From NCBI GenBank assembly GCA_039029535.1, contig JBCCFW010000034.1, forward strand, positions 1 through 50,350: 50,350 bases of DNA, in the 5' to 3' direction. Under the pieces are notes generated by a model, which was given only the letters and a program-made list of their open reading frames with translations, was not told where the DNA came from and did no database searches. This document shows, piece by piece, positions 39,101 through 48,423 of the stretch (position 1 is the first letter of the stretch; each line of letters begins with the position of its first letter). Source of the DNA: JBCCFW01 sp039029535 (GTDB taxonomy: Bacteria > Acidobacteriota > JBCCFW01). The translations under genes were made by a program, and so were the position numbers.

Positions 39101-39385
39101 GCCGCGGCGGCCACGGTGCTCTTTCTCCGTCTTGGAAAGGTCTGTACCGAGCTGGAGCGCCCGGAGGAGGCGGCGCGCTTCCTCGGGGGAGCCATGGCGC
39201 TCCGCATCGCCAGCGGCGCCGAGCGCTTCCAGGACCAGGAGGGCTACGAGGCCGTGGTCACGGCGTTGCGCGTCGACCTCGGCGACGACCGATACGACAC
39301 GCTCCATGCCGAGGGACAGTCTCAGGCACTCGACGAGCTCCTCGCCCAGGCGGCCGCCTTGCCGGTGACCGACACCCCATCCTGA
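36110..39385 (+). CDS. Ser/Thr protein kinase fused to STAND ATPase and TPR repeats
   Basis: A 1091-residue soluble protein. Residues 1-45 are Pro/Thr-rich. A Pkn2-type kinase domain spans about 47-320 with FLGRGGMGVVAKGY, VAVK (Lys77), HRDLKPDN (180-187), DFG (200-202) and GTPGYASPEQ. From about 365 an AfsR/NB-ARC-like STAND NTPase follows with SAFVGRDEEL, P-loop LVGTGGAGKTRL (about 383-394), Walker B VLVILDNCEHL, RFLASSREPL and the winged-helix HRALAATIDWSHDRL. The C-terminal half (about 720-1080) is TPR-like helical repeats (SLNLLGNTTRQEGDFEAAKR and similar). Such proteins couple ligand sensing by repeats to oligomerisation and kinase signalling; target unknown. The start is GTG at 36110. 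The stop overlaps the MsrAB start by one base. Confidence 0.9.
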   Translation: MSEHEGPEPPPVDPGAPTQDPATTVTGPTDAKGPAEATTLLPDRVGPVRVERFLGRGGMGVVAKGYDESARRPVAVKFLGRNPTDSHGRMTGPDSDQDEDELLRVEREARLLSAMRHPHVLPILGVEEHEGRPVLVLQLAEGGSLGDRLRDGPLEPAPALRLLTQVAAALEEAHSRGIVHRDLKPDNVLLDTDDSALVADFGLACRLESSTLRSLASETIDLHDGSGAGTPGYASPEQFKGEEPDESADTWALACLAHRCLTGASVIPGDDAREQILSTLMGDVQRQPLPATIPGEVDALLDEALELEPTRRLRDMTRAREVFARAHEELTGEAVVLVGVSSAPSPSEDTPGPRLPRARSAFVGRDEELSEVLAALHAQRLVTLVGTGGAGKTRLALEAGLHLEHERDELVAHGAVFVELGVLRPTDSPVTVLAAALQLSDRPGSSTLETVREALADKAVLVILDNCEHLSGAVKELVTELLDDCPGLRFLASSREPLGHDAEHAVTLGPLGLPPAEESIEPEELLATGAIALFVDRGRLADRGFRLDASTASAVVRCCRRLDGIPLAIELAAARLRTTRVDVLADELEESLSALQGGHQAALPRHRALAATIDWSHDRLGDRERALYRRLAVLTGPFTLAFAERVGPGAELEQGEVLPTLLRLVDRSLLQSEPGGRLPTWRLLEPVRQHAGEQLTNAREETTSRSALIAATWDLARESQPRIDGGGLADCLAELDQVRALLVSAVRACLDAGDARSGLGIAAGLSGYWIARGHWREGRELLDAVLALPQDRDTAERAPSLIASGQLAMLLGDGDASRELLEDALRLLESSGPDTDAVARSDAQNSLALLALERQDLATARRRGEESLALRRTLGRPDLVANSLNLLGNTTRQEGDFEAAKRYLEEAYRIQEEEVGNDLALAAMAVNLGTVAIELEDFESGRRFLLRGGEHARACGSDRGELFVLINLAAIDHKERRLSASLGHLTKAAATCRRLSDAAAATVLFLRLGKVCTELERPEEAARFLGGAMALRIASGAERFQDQEGYEAVVTALRVDLGDDRYDTLHAEGQSQALDELLAQAAALPVTDTPS

Positions 39386-40482
39386 TGCCCAAGGACCCGA
39401 CACCTGCCATGCTCACGTTCATGAGAACCGCACTCGTCTCGCTCCTCGCCCTCCTTCTCGTCGCCTGTGCCGGAGCCGGCGCCAAGGCGCCCACCGAGCT
39501 GGCCTCCGACGACACGCCGGCTGCCGTCTTCGCGGGCGGCTGCTTCTGGTGTGTCGAGTCGGCCTTCGACGGCGTGCCGGGCGTGATCGACGCGGTGTCG
39601 GGCTACACGGGCGGCCCCGAGAAGAACCCGAGCTACAAGGACGTCGCCTACGGCCGCACCGGTCACCTCGAGGCCGTGCGCGTTCGCTACCAGCCGGAGC
39701 GCATCAGCTACGACCAGCTCCTCGACATCTTCTGGCGCAGCATCGATCCCACCGACGCGGGTGGCCAGTTCGCCGACCGCGGACCGCACTACGAGACGGC
39801 CATCTACGTCGCCAATGCGGAGGAGCGGAAGCTGGCCGAGGCTTCCAAGGCGGCGCTCGCGGCGACCGGTCGCTTCGACAAGCCCCTGGTCGTCCCCATC
39901 CTCGATGCCGAGCCGTTCTGGATCGCCGAGGAGTACCACCAGGACTACCACGTCAAGAACAGCTCCCATTACAAGCGGTACTACGAGGGCTCGGGTCGAG
40001 GCCCCTACCTCCGCAAGGTCTGGGCCGACGAGAAGGGCCAGAAGACGGCCTTCACCAAGCCGAGCGAAGCCGAGCTCCGAACCAAGCTCTCGCCCATGCA
40101 GTTCAAGGTCACCCAGCGCGACGGCACGGAGCCGCCGTTCAAGAACGAGTTCTGGGACAACAAGAAGAAGGGGCTCTACGTCGACATCGTCAGCGGTGAG
40201 CCGCTGTTCTGGTCCGACGACAAGTTCCGCAGCGGCACCGGCTGGCCCAGCTTCACGCGCCCGATCGCTCCCGACGCCGTGATCGAGCACGAGGACCGCA
40301 AGTTCGGGATGGTCCGCGTCGAGGTCCGCAGCAAGGTGGCCGACAGTCACCTCGGCCACGTCTTCCCCGACGGGCCCAAGCCCACCGGGCTGCGCTACTG
40401 CATCAACAGCGCGGCGCTCCGGTTCATTCCACAGAAGGACCTGGAGAAGGAAGGCTACGGCAGCCTCATGCCGAGCAACTGA
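39385..40482 (+). CDS. msrAB: Lipoprotein peptide-methionine sulfoxide reductase MsrA-MsrB fusion
   Basis: A protein of up to 365 residues that repairs oxidised methionine in both diastereomers. A lipoprotein signal (RTALVSLLALLLVACAG) puts it outside the cytoplasm. The MsrA domain has the catalytic FAGGCFWCVE and SGYTGG; the MsrB domain has FRSGTGWPSFTRP, DSHLGHVFPDGP and the catalytic Cys in LRYCINSAALRF. The zinc-ligand CxxC pairs of many MsrBs are absent, which is normal for one subclass. The ATG at 39385 overlaps the kinase stop (TGATG). ATGs at 39409 and 39421 are also possible, and 39421 would give the tightest signal peptide. Thioredoxin-type electron donors are not visible nearby. 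Confidence 0.93.
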   Translation: MPKDPTPAMLTFMRTALVSLLALLLVACAGAGAKAPTELASDDTPAAVFAGGCFWCVESAFDGVPGVIDAVSGYTGGPEKNPSYKDVAYGRTGHLEAVRVRYQPERISYDQLLDIFWRSIDPTDAGGQFADRGPHYETAIYVANAEERKLAEASKAALAATGRFDKPLVVPILDAEPFWIAEEYHQDYHVKNSSHYKRYYEGSGRGPYLRKVWADEKGQKTAFTKPSEAELRTKLSPMQFKVTQRDGTEPPFKNEFWDNKKKGLYVDIVSGEPLFWSDDKFRSGTGWPSFTRPIAPDAVIEHEDRKFGMVRVEVRSKVADSHLGHVFPDGPKPTGLRYCINSAALRFIPQKDLEKEGYGSLMPSN

Positions 40483-40489
40483 GGGCCGC

Positions 40490-40825
40490 GTGACCACGAC
40501 GGACCCTGAGGAGGGCAGGACCGTCAGCGAGATGCTCGGCTCCGGCGGCTGGGAGGAGCTCCCAGGCTGCCCCGGTCGTCACCGTCTTCGCCCGCCCAGG
40601 CCGAGCACCTCGCCCCAGGAGCTGGCGGGCGTCGCCGTCGAACCCGAACGGCTCGTCAGCGCGAAGTGCCGCGACCCGATCGAGCTCCTGCGCCTACCGG
40701 ACGGGGCTCTTCTCTCCTACCGTCGCAGCGACGGGAGCTGGGGGCACACCCTGAACACGACGAGCGGGCTCGAGCGGAAGCTCCGACAGCTGGAGCTACT
40801 CCGACACGACCCCGACTTGTCCTGA
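40490..40825 (+). CDS. Small conserved-looking hypothetical protein
   Basis: A 111-residue protein starting at GTG 40490, 7 bases after the MsrAB stop. The first 50 residues are Pro/Arg-rich and variable; the second half is ordered-looking (CRDPIELLRLPDGALLSYRR, DGSWGHTLNTTSGLERKLRQ). No signal peptide, membrane segment or catalytic motif is evident. I do not recognise a named family. Codon usage matches its neighbours and it lies tightly between two same-strand genes, which supports it being real. Confidence 0.55.
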   Translation: MTTTDPEEGRTVSEMLGSGGWEELPGCPGRHRLRPPRPSTSPQELAGVAVEPERLVSAKCRDPIELLRLPDGALLSYRRSDGSWGHTLNTTSGLERKLRQLELLRHDPDLS

Positions 40826-40850
40826 CGCTCCGGGCACGCGATCCTCATTC

Positions 40851-41753
40851 ATGCCCGAGCTGCCGGACCTCACCGTCTATCTCGAGAGCCTCGAACGACG
40901 TGTCCTCGACCGTCGTCTCGAGAAGGTCCGGCTGGCCAGCCCGTTCCTCCTCCGCAGCGTGCGACCTCCGATTCGCGAGGCCGAGGGCAGAACGGTCCGC
41001 GGCCTGCGTCTGATCGGCAAGCGCCTGGTCATCGAGCTCGACGACCAGCTCTTCCTCGTTCTCCACCTCATGATCGCCGGCCGTCTCCGCTGGCGGGATC
41101 GCGGCTGCAGCATCCCGAAGAAAGTCGGGCTCGCGGCCTTCGACTTCGAGGACGGCAGCCTGCTCCTCACCGAGGCCAGCTCGAAGAAGCGCGCCTCGCT
41201 GCACGTGGTCGAGAGCGAGCGCGTCCTGCGCGGCTTCGACCGCGGCGGGCTCGAGGTGCTCGACGCCACGTCGGAGCAGTTCGACGAGGCGCTCCTTCGC
41301 GAGAACCGCACGCTCAAGCGCGCCCTCACCGACCCGCGTCTCTTCTCCGGCATCGGCAACGCCTACTCCGACGAGATCCTCCACCGAGCCGGCCTGTCCC
41401 CCGTGACCTGGACGACCCGTCTCGACGAGGACGGACGTCGACGTCTGGAGTCCGCCGTGCGCGAGGTCTTGGTCGAGTGGACCGAGCGACTCCGCGATGC
41501 GAACGGCGACGGCTTCCCGGAGAAGGTCACCGCCTTCCATGACGAGATGGCCGTCCACGGACGCTACGGACAGCCCTGTCCGAGCTGCGAGACGAAGGTC
41601 CAACGCATCGTCCACGCCGAGAACGAGACCAACTACTGCCCGCGTTGCCAGACCGGCGGCAAGCTCCTCGCCGACCGCGCGCTCTCCCGTCTCCTCAAGA
41701 AGGACTGGCCCAAGAGCATCGAAGAGCTCGAGGGAATTCAGGCCCAGCGATGA
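40851..41753 (+). CDS. Fpg/Nei-family DNA glycosylase paralogue with altered zinc finger
   Basis: A 300-residue base-excision-repair-type enzyme. The N-terminus MPELPD keeps the catalytic Pro and Glu (after Met removal), Lys57 lies in LIGKRLVIEL, and the H2TH region has FSGIGNAYSDEILHRAGLSP with Asn170. The C-terminal zinc finger is CPSC-x16-CPRC. Aligned by cysteine spacing with the E. coli Fpg finger HAQRATFYC, this protein has HAENETNYC, so the catalytic/void-filling Arg is replaced by Asn258. The ATG is downstream of a short gap. The first two-thirds match the family well, so it is probably an active but divergent glycosylase or AP lyase, or a paralogue with changed specificity. Its stop overlaps the next start by 4 bases. 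Confidence 0.85.
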   Translation: MPELPDLTVYLESLERRVLDRRLEKVRLASPFLLRSVRPPIREAEGRTVRGLRLIGKRLVIELDDQLFLVLHLMIAGRLRWRDRGCSIPKKVGLAAFDFEDGSLLLTEASSKKRASLHVVESERVLRGFDRGGLEVLDATSEQFDEALLRENRTLKRALTDPRLFSGIGNAYSDEILHRAGLSPVTWTTRLDEDGRRRLESAVREVLVEWTERLRDANGDGFPEKVTAFHDEMAVHGRYGQPCPSCETKVQRIVHAENETNYCPRCQTGGKLLADRALSRLLKKDWPKSIEELEGIQAQR

Positions 41754-42028
41754 GCTCTCGTGAAGCACAGGACGGAGAGGTCACGACCTCCCTGCGAGAG
41801 CTCGCTCTGCGCGAGCTGTCGTCACCCGAGCAAGACGCCCGTCTCGTCCGGATCGCGAGCTTCGCCGCCGCCTTGGCCGTCCTCCCGTTGGGCTTGCTCG
41901 CGGTCACGCGTCGGGCCGCCACTGGAGCCGAGGTGCTTCTCGGCACCCTGGGAACGACAATCCTGGCCGTTCTGCTCGTCATGCTCGGCGTGGCCTTCTC
42001 CGAGCCGAAGCGACGGAACATCGACTGA
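41750..42028 (+). CDS. Small two-helix membrane protein
   Basis: A 92-residue protein whose ATG overlaps the glycosylase stop (ATGA). A charged N-terminal half (LRELALRELSSPEQDARLVR) is followed by two hydrophobic helices (FAAALAVLPLGLLAVT and LLGTLGTTILAVLLVMLGVA) and a short basic tail. No family recognised. Translational coupling suggests co-expression with the glycosylase. Confidence 0.65.
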   Translation: MSSREAQDGEVTTSLRELALRELSSPEQDARLVRIASFAAALAVLPLGLLAVTRRAATGAEVLLGTLGTTILAVLLVMLGVAFSEPKRRNID

Positions 42029-42050
42029 CGACCGGACGTCTCGCGTCGTC
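42027..42050 (+). terminator. Weak hairpin after the small membrane protein gene
   Basis: Arms GACGAC and GTCGTC, starting within the stop codon, are followed about ten bases later by a pyrimidine-rich TCTTCTACTCTTCC. It may separate the glycosylase unit from the ppgK unit. Confidence 0.3.
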
Positions 42051-42099
42051 CCGGCTCATCTTCTACTCTTCCGCTCGCACCCCCCGAGGATCCCGACCG

Positions 42100-42878
42100 A
42101 TGAGCGAGCCAGCGACCTCTCCCGACAACCCGCGCACGCTGGTGATCGACATCGGCGGCACCGGCCTCAAGATGATCGTCCTCGGGGGCGACGGTCAGCC
42201 AGTGAACGAGCGCGCTCGCGAGCTGACGCCCCGTCCCTCCTCGCCGAAGACGGTGATGGACGTCCTGAAGGGCATGGTCGGCGATCAGCCCGAGCACGAT
42301 CGCGTGTCGGTGGGCTTCCCCGGAGTGGTCAAGCGAGGCGTGGTGCAAACGGCCCCCAACCTCGGCACGAGCCACTGGGCGAGCTTCGATCTCGGCGCCG
42401 AGATCGAGGCGATGACCGGCAAGCCGACGCGGGCGATGAACGACGCCGACCTCCAGGGCTACGGCGTCATCGAGGGCGTGGGAAGCGAGCTGGTCCTCAC
42501 CCTGGGCACCGGCCTGGGGTCGGCGGTCTTCATCGACGGACGTCTCGTGCCCAACCTCGAGCTGGCTCACCAGCGCTTCCGCAAGGGCGACACCTACGAG
42601 CAGCGCGTGAGCAACGCGGCTCTCGAGCGCAAGGGCAAGCGCAACTGGAGCGAGCGCGTGCACCGGATGCTCGAAGAGCTCGAGCGCATCTGGAACTACG
42701 ACCTGCTCCATCTCGGTGGCGGCAACACCAAGAAGCTCCAGGGCAAGCTGCCCAAGAACGTGCGCACCTTCACCAACGTCGAGGGGATGACCGGCGGCGC
42801 CATGCTCTGGGACGACCGACTCGACGAGAAGGGTGTCCGACGCGAGGCCTGCATCGACACGACGGCTTCGTCCGGCGA

Positions 42879-42882
<4 letters not shown>
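42100..42882 (+). CDS. ppgK: Polyphosphate glucokinase
   Basis: A 260-residue ROK-fold sugar kinase using polyphosphate (and often ATP) to make glucose-6-phosphate. Motifs: TLVIDIGGTGLKMIVL at the N-terminal phosphate loop, RVSVGFPGVVKRGVVQTAPN, the catalytic-site AMNDADLQGYG, VLTLGTGLGSAVFIDGRL, and LHLGGGNTKKLQGKLPKNV. Its length matches PPGK rather than longer ATP-only ROK kinases. The ATG at 42100 has GAGGAT 9 bases upstream. The stop overlaps the GH63-like glucosidase start by 4 bases, indicating that released glucose is phosphorylated by the upstream gene's product. Confidence 0.92.
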
Positions 42883-45554
<2,672 letters not shown>

Positions 45555-45584
45555 GCGGCGCGGGAGTCGAGAACCGAACGTGCC

Positions 45585-45615
45585 TTGGCAGGCCTCTCCC
45601 GTTGCGTGCTAGCCT
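45585..45615 (+). promoter_or_regulatory. Sigma-70-type promoter of the thrombospondin-repeat lipoprotein gene
   Basis: TTGGCA (45585-45590) and extended -10 TGcTAGCCT (hexamer 45610-45615) are 19 bases apart, 36 bases before the ATG at 45651. Confidence 0.45.
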
Positions 45616-45650
45616 CTCCTCGGACTGGCAGCCAACAGTGGAGGAGAGTC

Positions 45651-46490
45651 ATGAAGCACGCGAGTTGGGCTGTCTTGCTGGGTTTCGCGGTCTTGACGGG
45701 CTGCGGGGGGAGCGAGCAGGTCGCCGGCTCCCTCGTCTCACCTGCGCAAGACGACGAGGTGTTGGTCGAGGAGAGCGCCCCGGACACGGATGGCGACACC
45801 GTCCCCGACCACGTCGACAACTGCCCTCACGATCGCAATCGTTCTCAAGACGACAGCGACTACGACGGCAACGGGAACGCCTGCGACAACTGTCGCGACT
45901 TTCCGAATCGCGACCAGGCCGACTGGGATGGGAACGGACTGGGCGACTTCTGCGACGATCACGACGGCGATGGCTTCGTGGACGCTTGGGACAATTGCCC
46001 TGAGCTGCCCGACGAGAACCAAACCGATCGCGATGGCGACGGCATCGGCGACGCCTGCGACGACAGCGACGACGACGGCGTCCTCGACGGGAGCGACAAC
46101 TGTCCGACGGTCGCCAACCCCGCGCAGGTCGACGCTGACGAGGACGGCGTGGGCGACGACTGTGAGCTGCTCGTCGTGACGGTCATCGCCGTCGCCGAGG
46201 AGCCCGTCATCCTCGACGGCTTCCAGCTCGAGCTGGCCTTCCCGGAGGGAGAGCTCGACTACGCTCACTCCACCTTGCTCGGGCCAGCGGTGGGCGGCAT
46301 CAGCGCCGTCAACAGCTTCGACGACGGGCTCATCCTCGGTGTCGTTCAGATCGGCATGGAGCTGCCCGCCGGAGAGACTCCGCTGATGCTGCTGGCCTTC
46401 GGCGCCACATCCGGGTTCTTCGTCGACGATGAACTCGTCATCGTGACCGAGACGCTGACGACCGAGGGCATCACCTTCGAGCTGCGCTGA
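45651..46490 (+). CDS. Lipoprotein with thrombospondin type-3 repeats and cohesin-like C-terminus
   Basis: A 279-residue lipoprotein: signal ASWAVLLGFAVLTGC with lipobox LTGC. Residues about 45-175 contain tandem calcium-binding thrombospondin type-3 repeats (DTDGDTVPDHVDNCP, DRDGDGIGDACDD, DSDDDGVLDGSDNCP, DADEDGVGDDC). A beta-rich C-terminal domain (VILDGFQLELAFPEGELDY, LLLAFGATSGFFVDDELVI) resembles cohesin-type domains in strand pattern. The start has GGAGG 6 bases upstream; an earlier in-frame codon was rejected because it lacks the signal. Likely a calcium-stabilised surface or periplasmic binding protein. Ligand unknown. Confidence 0.88.
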   Translation: MKHASWAVLLGFAVLTGCGGSEQVAGSLVSPAQDDEVLVEESAPDTDGDTVPDHVDNCPHDRNRSQDDSDYDGNGNACDNCRDFPNRDQADWDGNGLGDFCDDHDGDGFVDAWDNCPELPDENQTDRDGDGIGDACDDSDDDGVLDGSDNCPTVANPAQVDADEDGVGDDCELLVVTVIAVAEEPVILDGFQLELAFPEGELDYAHSTLLGPAVGGISAVNSFDDGLILGVVQIGMELPAGETPLMLLAFGATSGFFVDDELVIVTETLTTEGITFELR

Positions 46491-46512
46491 GGTAGCGGCT
46501 GACCCACGTCGG

Positions 46513-46521
46513 TGCTAACTT
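46513..46521 (+). promoter_or_regulatory. Extended -10 element of the beta-helix protein gene
   Basis: TGCTAACTT (TG-n-TAACTT) is 38 bases before the ATG at 46560, with a GAAGGA ribosome site between. No clear -35 is visible, as expected for extended -10 promoters. Confidence 0.4.
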
Positions 46522-46559
46522 CACCACCGGACGGCAACCGGACTTGAAGGACTCTGACG

Positions 46560-48362
46560 ATGCCCTCTCGTCCCTCGATCCTCGGTCTTCTCTTCGTCGT
46601 GCTGAGCGCCCTCGGCGCCTCGGCCCAGCCCTACCACGTCGCGACCGCCGCCGATGGCGGTGACGACGGCAACGACGGGAGCCCAGGCGCTCCCTGGGCG
46701 ACCATCACCCACGCCCTCGACACCGTCCCCGACGAGAGCCTCATCCTCGTCGCGCCGGGCACCTACACGGGACGCATCAGAATCCGCGGCAGCTTCCCGG
46801 TCGGCGTGACCGTGCGCTCCGAGGTGCCCTACGAGGCCCGCCTCCGCCATGACGCCGCCGTGCTCACGGTGTACGACGGTCAGGGCATCACCATCGAGGG
46901 TTTCGACGTCGCCCATTCCGGTCCCGGTGCCGGCGGCCTGGTGATCCAGGTCCAAGACCTCATCGGCGAACCCGGCGGCGCCGATCGCGTCGAGCGCATC
47001 GTCCTCCGCAACAACATCCTTCACGACAGCTACAACAACGACGTCTTGAAGGTGAACAACGGCGCCGCCGACGTGCTCATCGAGGGCAACCTCTTCTACA
47101 ACCAGACGGGCTCGGACGAGCACATCGACATCAACAGCGTCGAGCGAGTCGTCGTCCAGGACAACATCTTCCTCAACGACTTCGCGGCGAGCGGTCGAGT
47201 CAACGAGGGCAACACGAGCAGCTTCATCGTCGTCAAGGACTCGAACGCCGACTCGGACACGGTCGTCGGCTCTCGCGACATCACCGTCCGACGCAACGTG
47301 TTCTTGAACTTCGAGGGCGGCACCGGCGCCAACTACCTGCTCTTCGGCGAGGACGGCCAGCCCTTCTACGAGACCATCGGCGGGGTCGTCGAGAACAACC
47401 TCATGATCGGCACGAGCATCGATCGTTTCCGAGCCCCCTTCGGCGTCAAGGGCTGTCAGGACATCGACTTCCGTCACAACACCCTCGCCGGCGACATGTT
47501 CTCCCGGGCCTTCGTCGCCCGCATCAACACCGAGGGCGCGAACCTGCCCATCGACCAGCTCGTCATGGTCGGCAATGTCTTCTCCGACCCGACGGGGACG
47601 ATGGACGACTTCACCGACTCCCCCATCGGCCAGACCAACTCGTTCACCCTCGCACGCAACCTCTACTGGAACGGCGGCAACCCGATCCCCGCCGAGGCCG
47701 ACGACATGATCAACTTCGCCGACGACCCCGCGCCGGTGCTCGGCGACCCCGTCCTCGGCGATCAGGCCGGACTGCTCGTGCCCACCTGGGATGAGAGCAG
47801 CGGTCGCTTCCGAGACGGCTCCGCGACCATCCGTGAGGCCTTCGAGCGTCTCGTCGAGCTCTACGGCACGCCGGGCGCGGGCAGCGCCGCCGTCGATGCC
47901 GGCGATCCGGGTGACGCGCCGCTCGACGACATTCTCGGCAACCCCCGACCCTCGGGCAGCGCCCCCGACCTCGGCGCCGTCGAGGTGCAGGTCGTCGAGC
48001 CGCCCGAGCTGGTGCTGCGAGTGACCGGCGGAGCCCTGGCCGACGTGACCTGGGAAGCCGTGCCCGGCGCGTTGCATCACGACACCTACCGCGGGAGCCT
48101 CCCGCCCTTCGGCTTGTCGAGTCGTGGCGCGGGGCTTGCAGTCTACGACCACGTCTGCTTCGAGGCGGCCGACGCTCTCGGCGACGGTCCGCTGCAGACT
48201 CGGGACGGCGACCCACCGAGCCCCGGCAACGTCGGGTGGTACTACCTGGTCAGCGTGACCGATGGTGCGGGCGAAGGCTCGCTCGGTCGGGCGAGCAGCG
48301 ACCTCGATGCAGTCACGCCAGGCGTCCAGCTCCTCCGACCCAACGACGCTCCCTGTCCGTGA
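46560..48362 (+). CDS. Secreted right-handed parallel beta-helix protein
   Basis: A 600-residue exported protein with signal peptide ILGLLFVVLSALGASA. The body from residue 25 opens with YHVATAADGGDDGNDGS and GAPWATITHALDTVP, a common start of pectate-lyase-like surface proteins. It continues with parallel beta-helix coils rich in NN and GN steps (RIVLRNNILHDSYNNDVLKV, DVLIEGNLFYNQTG, VVVQDNIFLNDFA, DITVRRNVFLNFEGG, VVENNLMIGTS). The C-terminal 120 residues are a separate domain ending YYLVSVTDGAGEGSLGRASS, sharing a pattern with the tail of the Cys-rich protein at 15058. Polysaccharide binding or cleavage is plausible but no catalytic residues could be assigned. Confidence 0.85.
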   Translation: MPSRPSILGLLFVVLSALGASAQPYHVATAADGGDDGNDGSPGAPWATITHALDTVPDESLILVAPGTYTGRIRIRGSFPVGVTVRSEVPYEARLRHDAAVLTVYDGQGITIEGFDVAHSGPGAGGLVIQVQDLIGEPGGADRVERIVLRNNILHDSYNNDVLKVNNGAADVLIEGNLFYNQTGSDEHIDINSVERVVVQDNIFLNDFAASGRVNEGNTSSFIVVKDSNADSDTVVGSRDITVRRNVFLNFEGGTGANYLLFGEDGQPFYETIGGVVENNLMIGTSIDRFRAPFGVKGCQDIDFRHNTLAGDMFSRAFVARINTEGANLPIDQLVMVGNVFSDPTGTMDDFTDSPIGQTNSFTLARNLYWNGGNPIPAEADDMINFADDPAPVLGDPVLGDQAGLLVPTWDESSGRFRDGSATIREAFERLVELYGTPGAGSAAVDAGDPGDAPLDDILGNPRPSGSAPDLGAVEVQVVEPPELVLRVTGGALADVTWEAVPGALHHDTYRGSLPPFGLSSRGAGLAVYDHVCFEAADALGDGPLQTRDGDPPSPGNVGWYYLVSVTDGAGEGSLGRASSDLDAVTPGVQLLRPNDAPCP

Positions 48363-48382
48363 TCACGTGACACGCCACTAGT

Positions 48383-48423
48383 CCATCGCCGCACGCGAGC
48401 TGCGTGCTACCGTGCGGCGATGG
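48383..48423. promoter_or_regulatory. 13-bp perfect inverted repeat spanning the EamA start codon
   Basis: Arms CCATCGCCGCACG (48383-48395) and CGTGCGGCGATGG (48411-48423) are separated by 15 bases; the ATG at 48420-48422 lies in the right arm. A shorter, mutually exclusive stem GCACGC/GCGTGC (48391-48396 with 48402-48407) overlaps it. A -10-like TGCTACCGT lies in the loop and right arm. Confidence 0.6.

Noticed and set aside
41760..42878. 373 extra codons in frame before the GH63-like glucosidase
   Set aside because: They lie over the small membrane protein gene and ppgK in a different frame. The ATG at 42879 overlapping the ppgK stop fits the family N-terminus.
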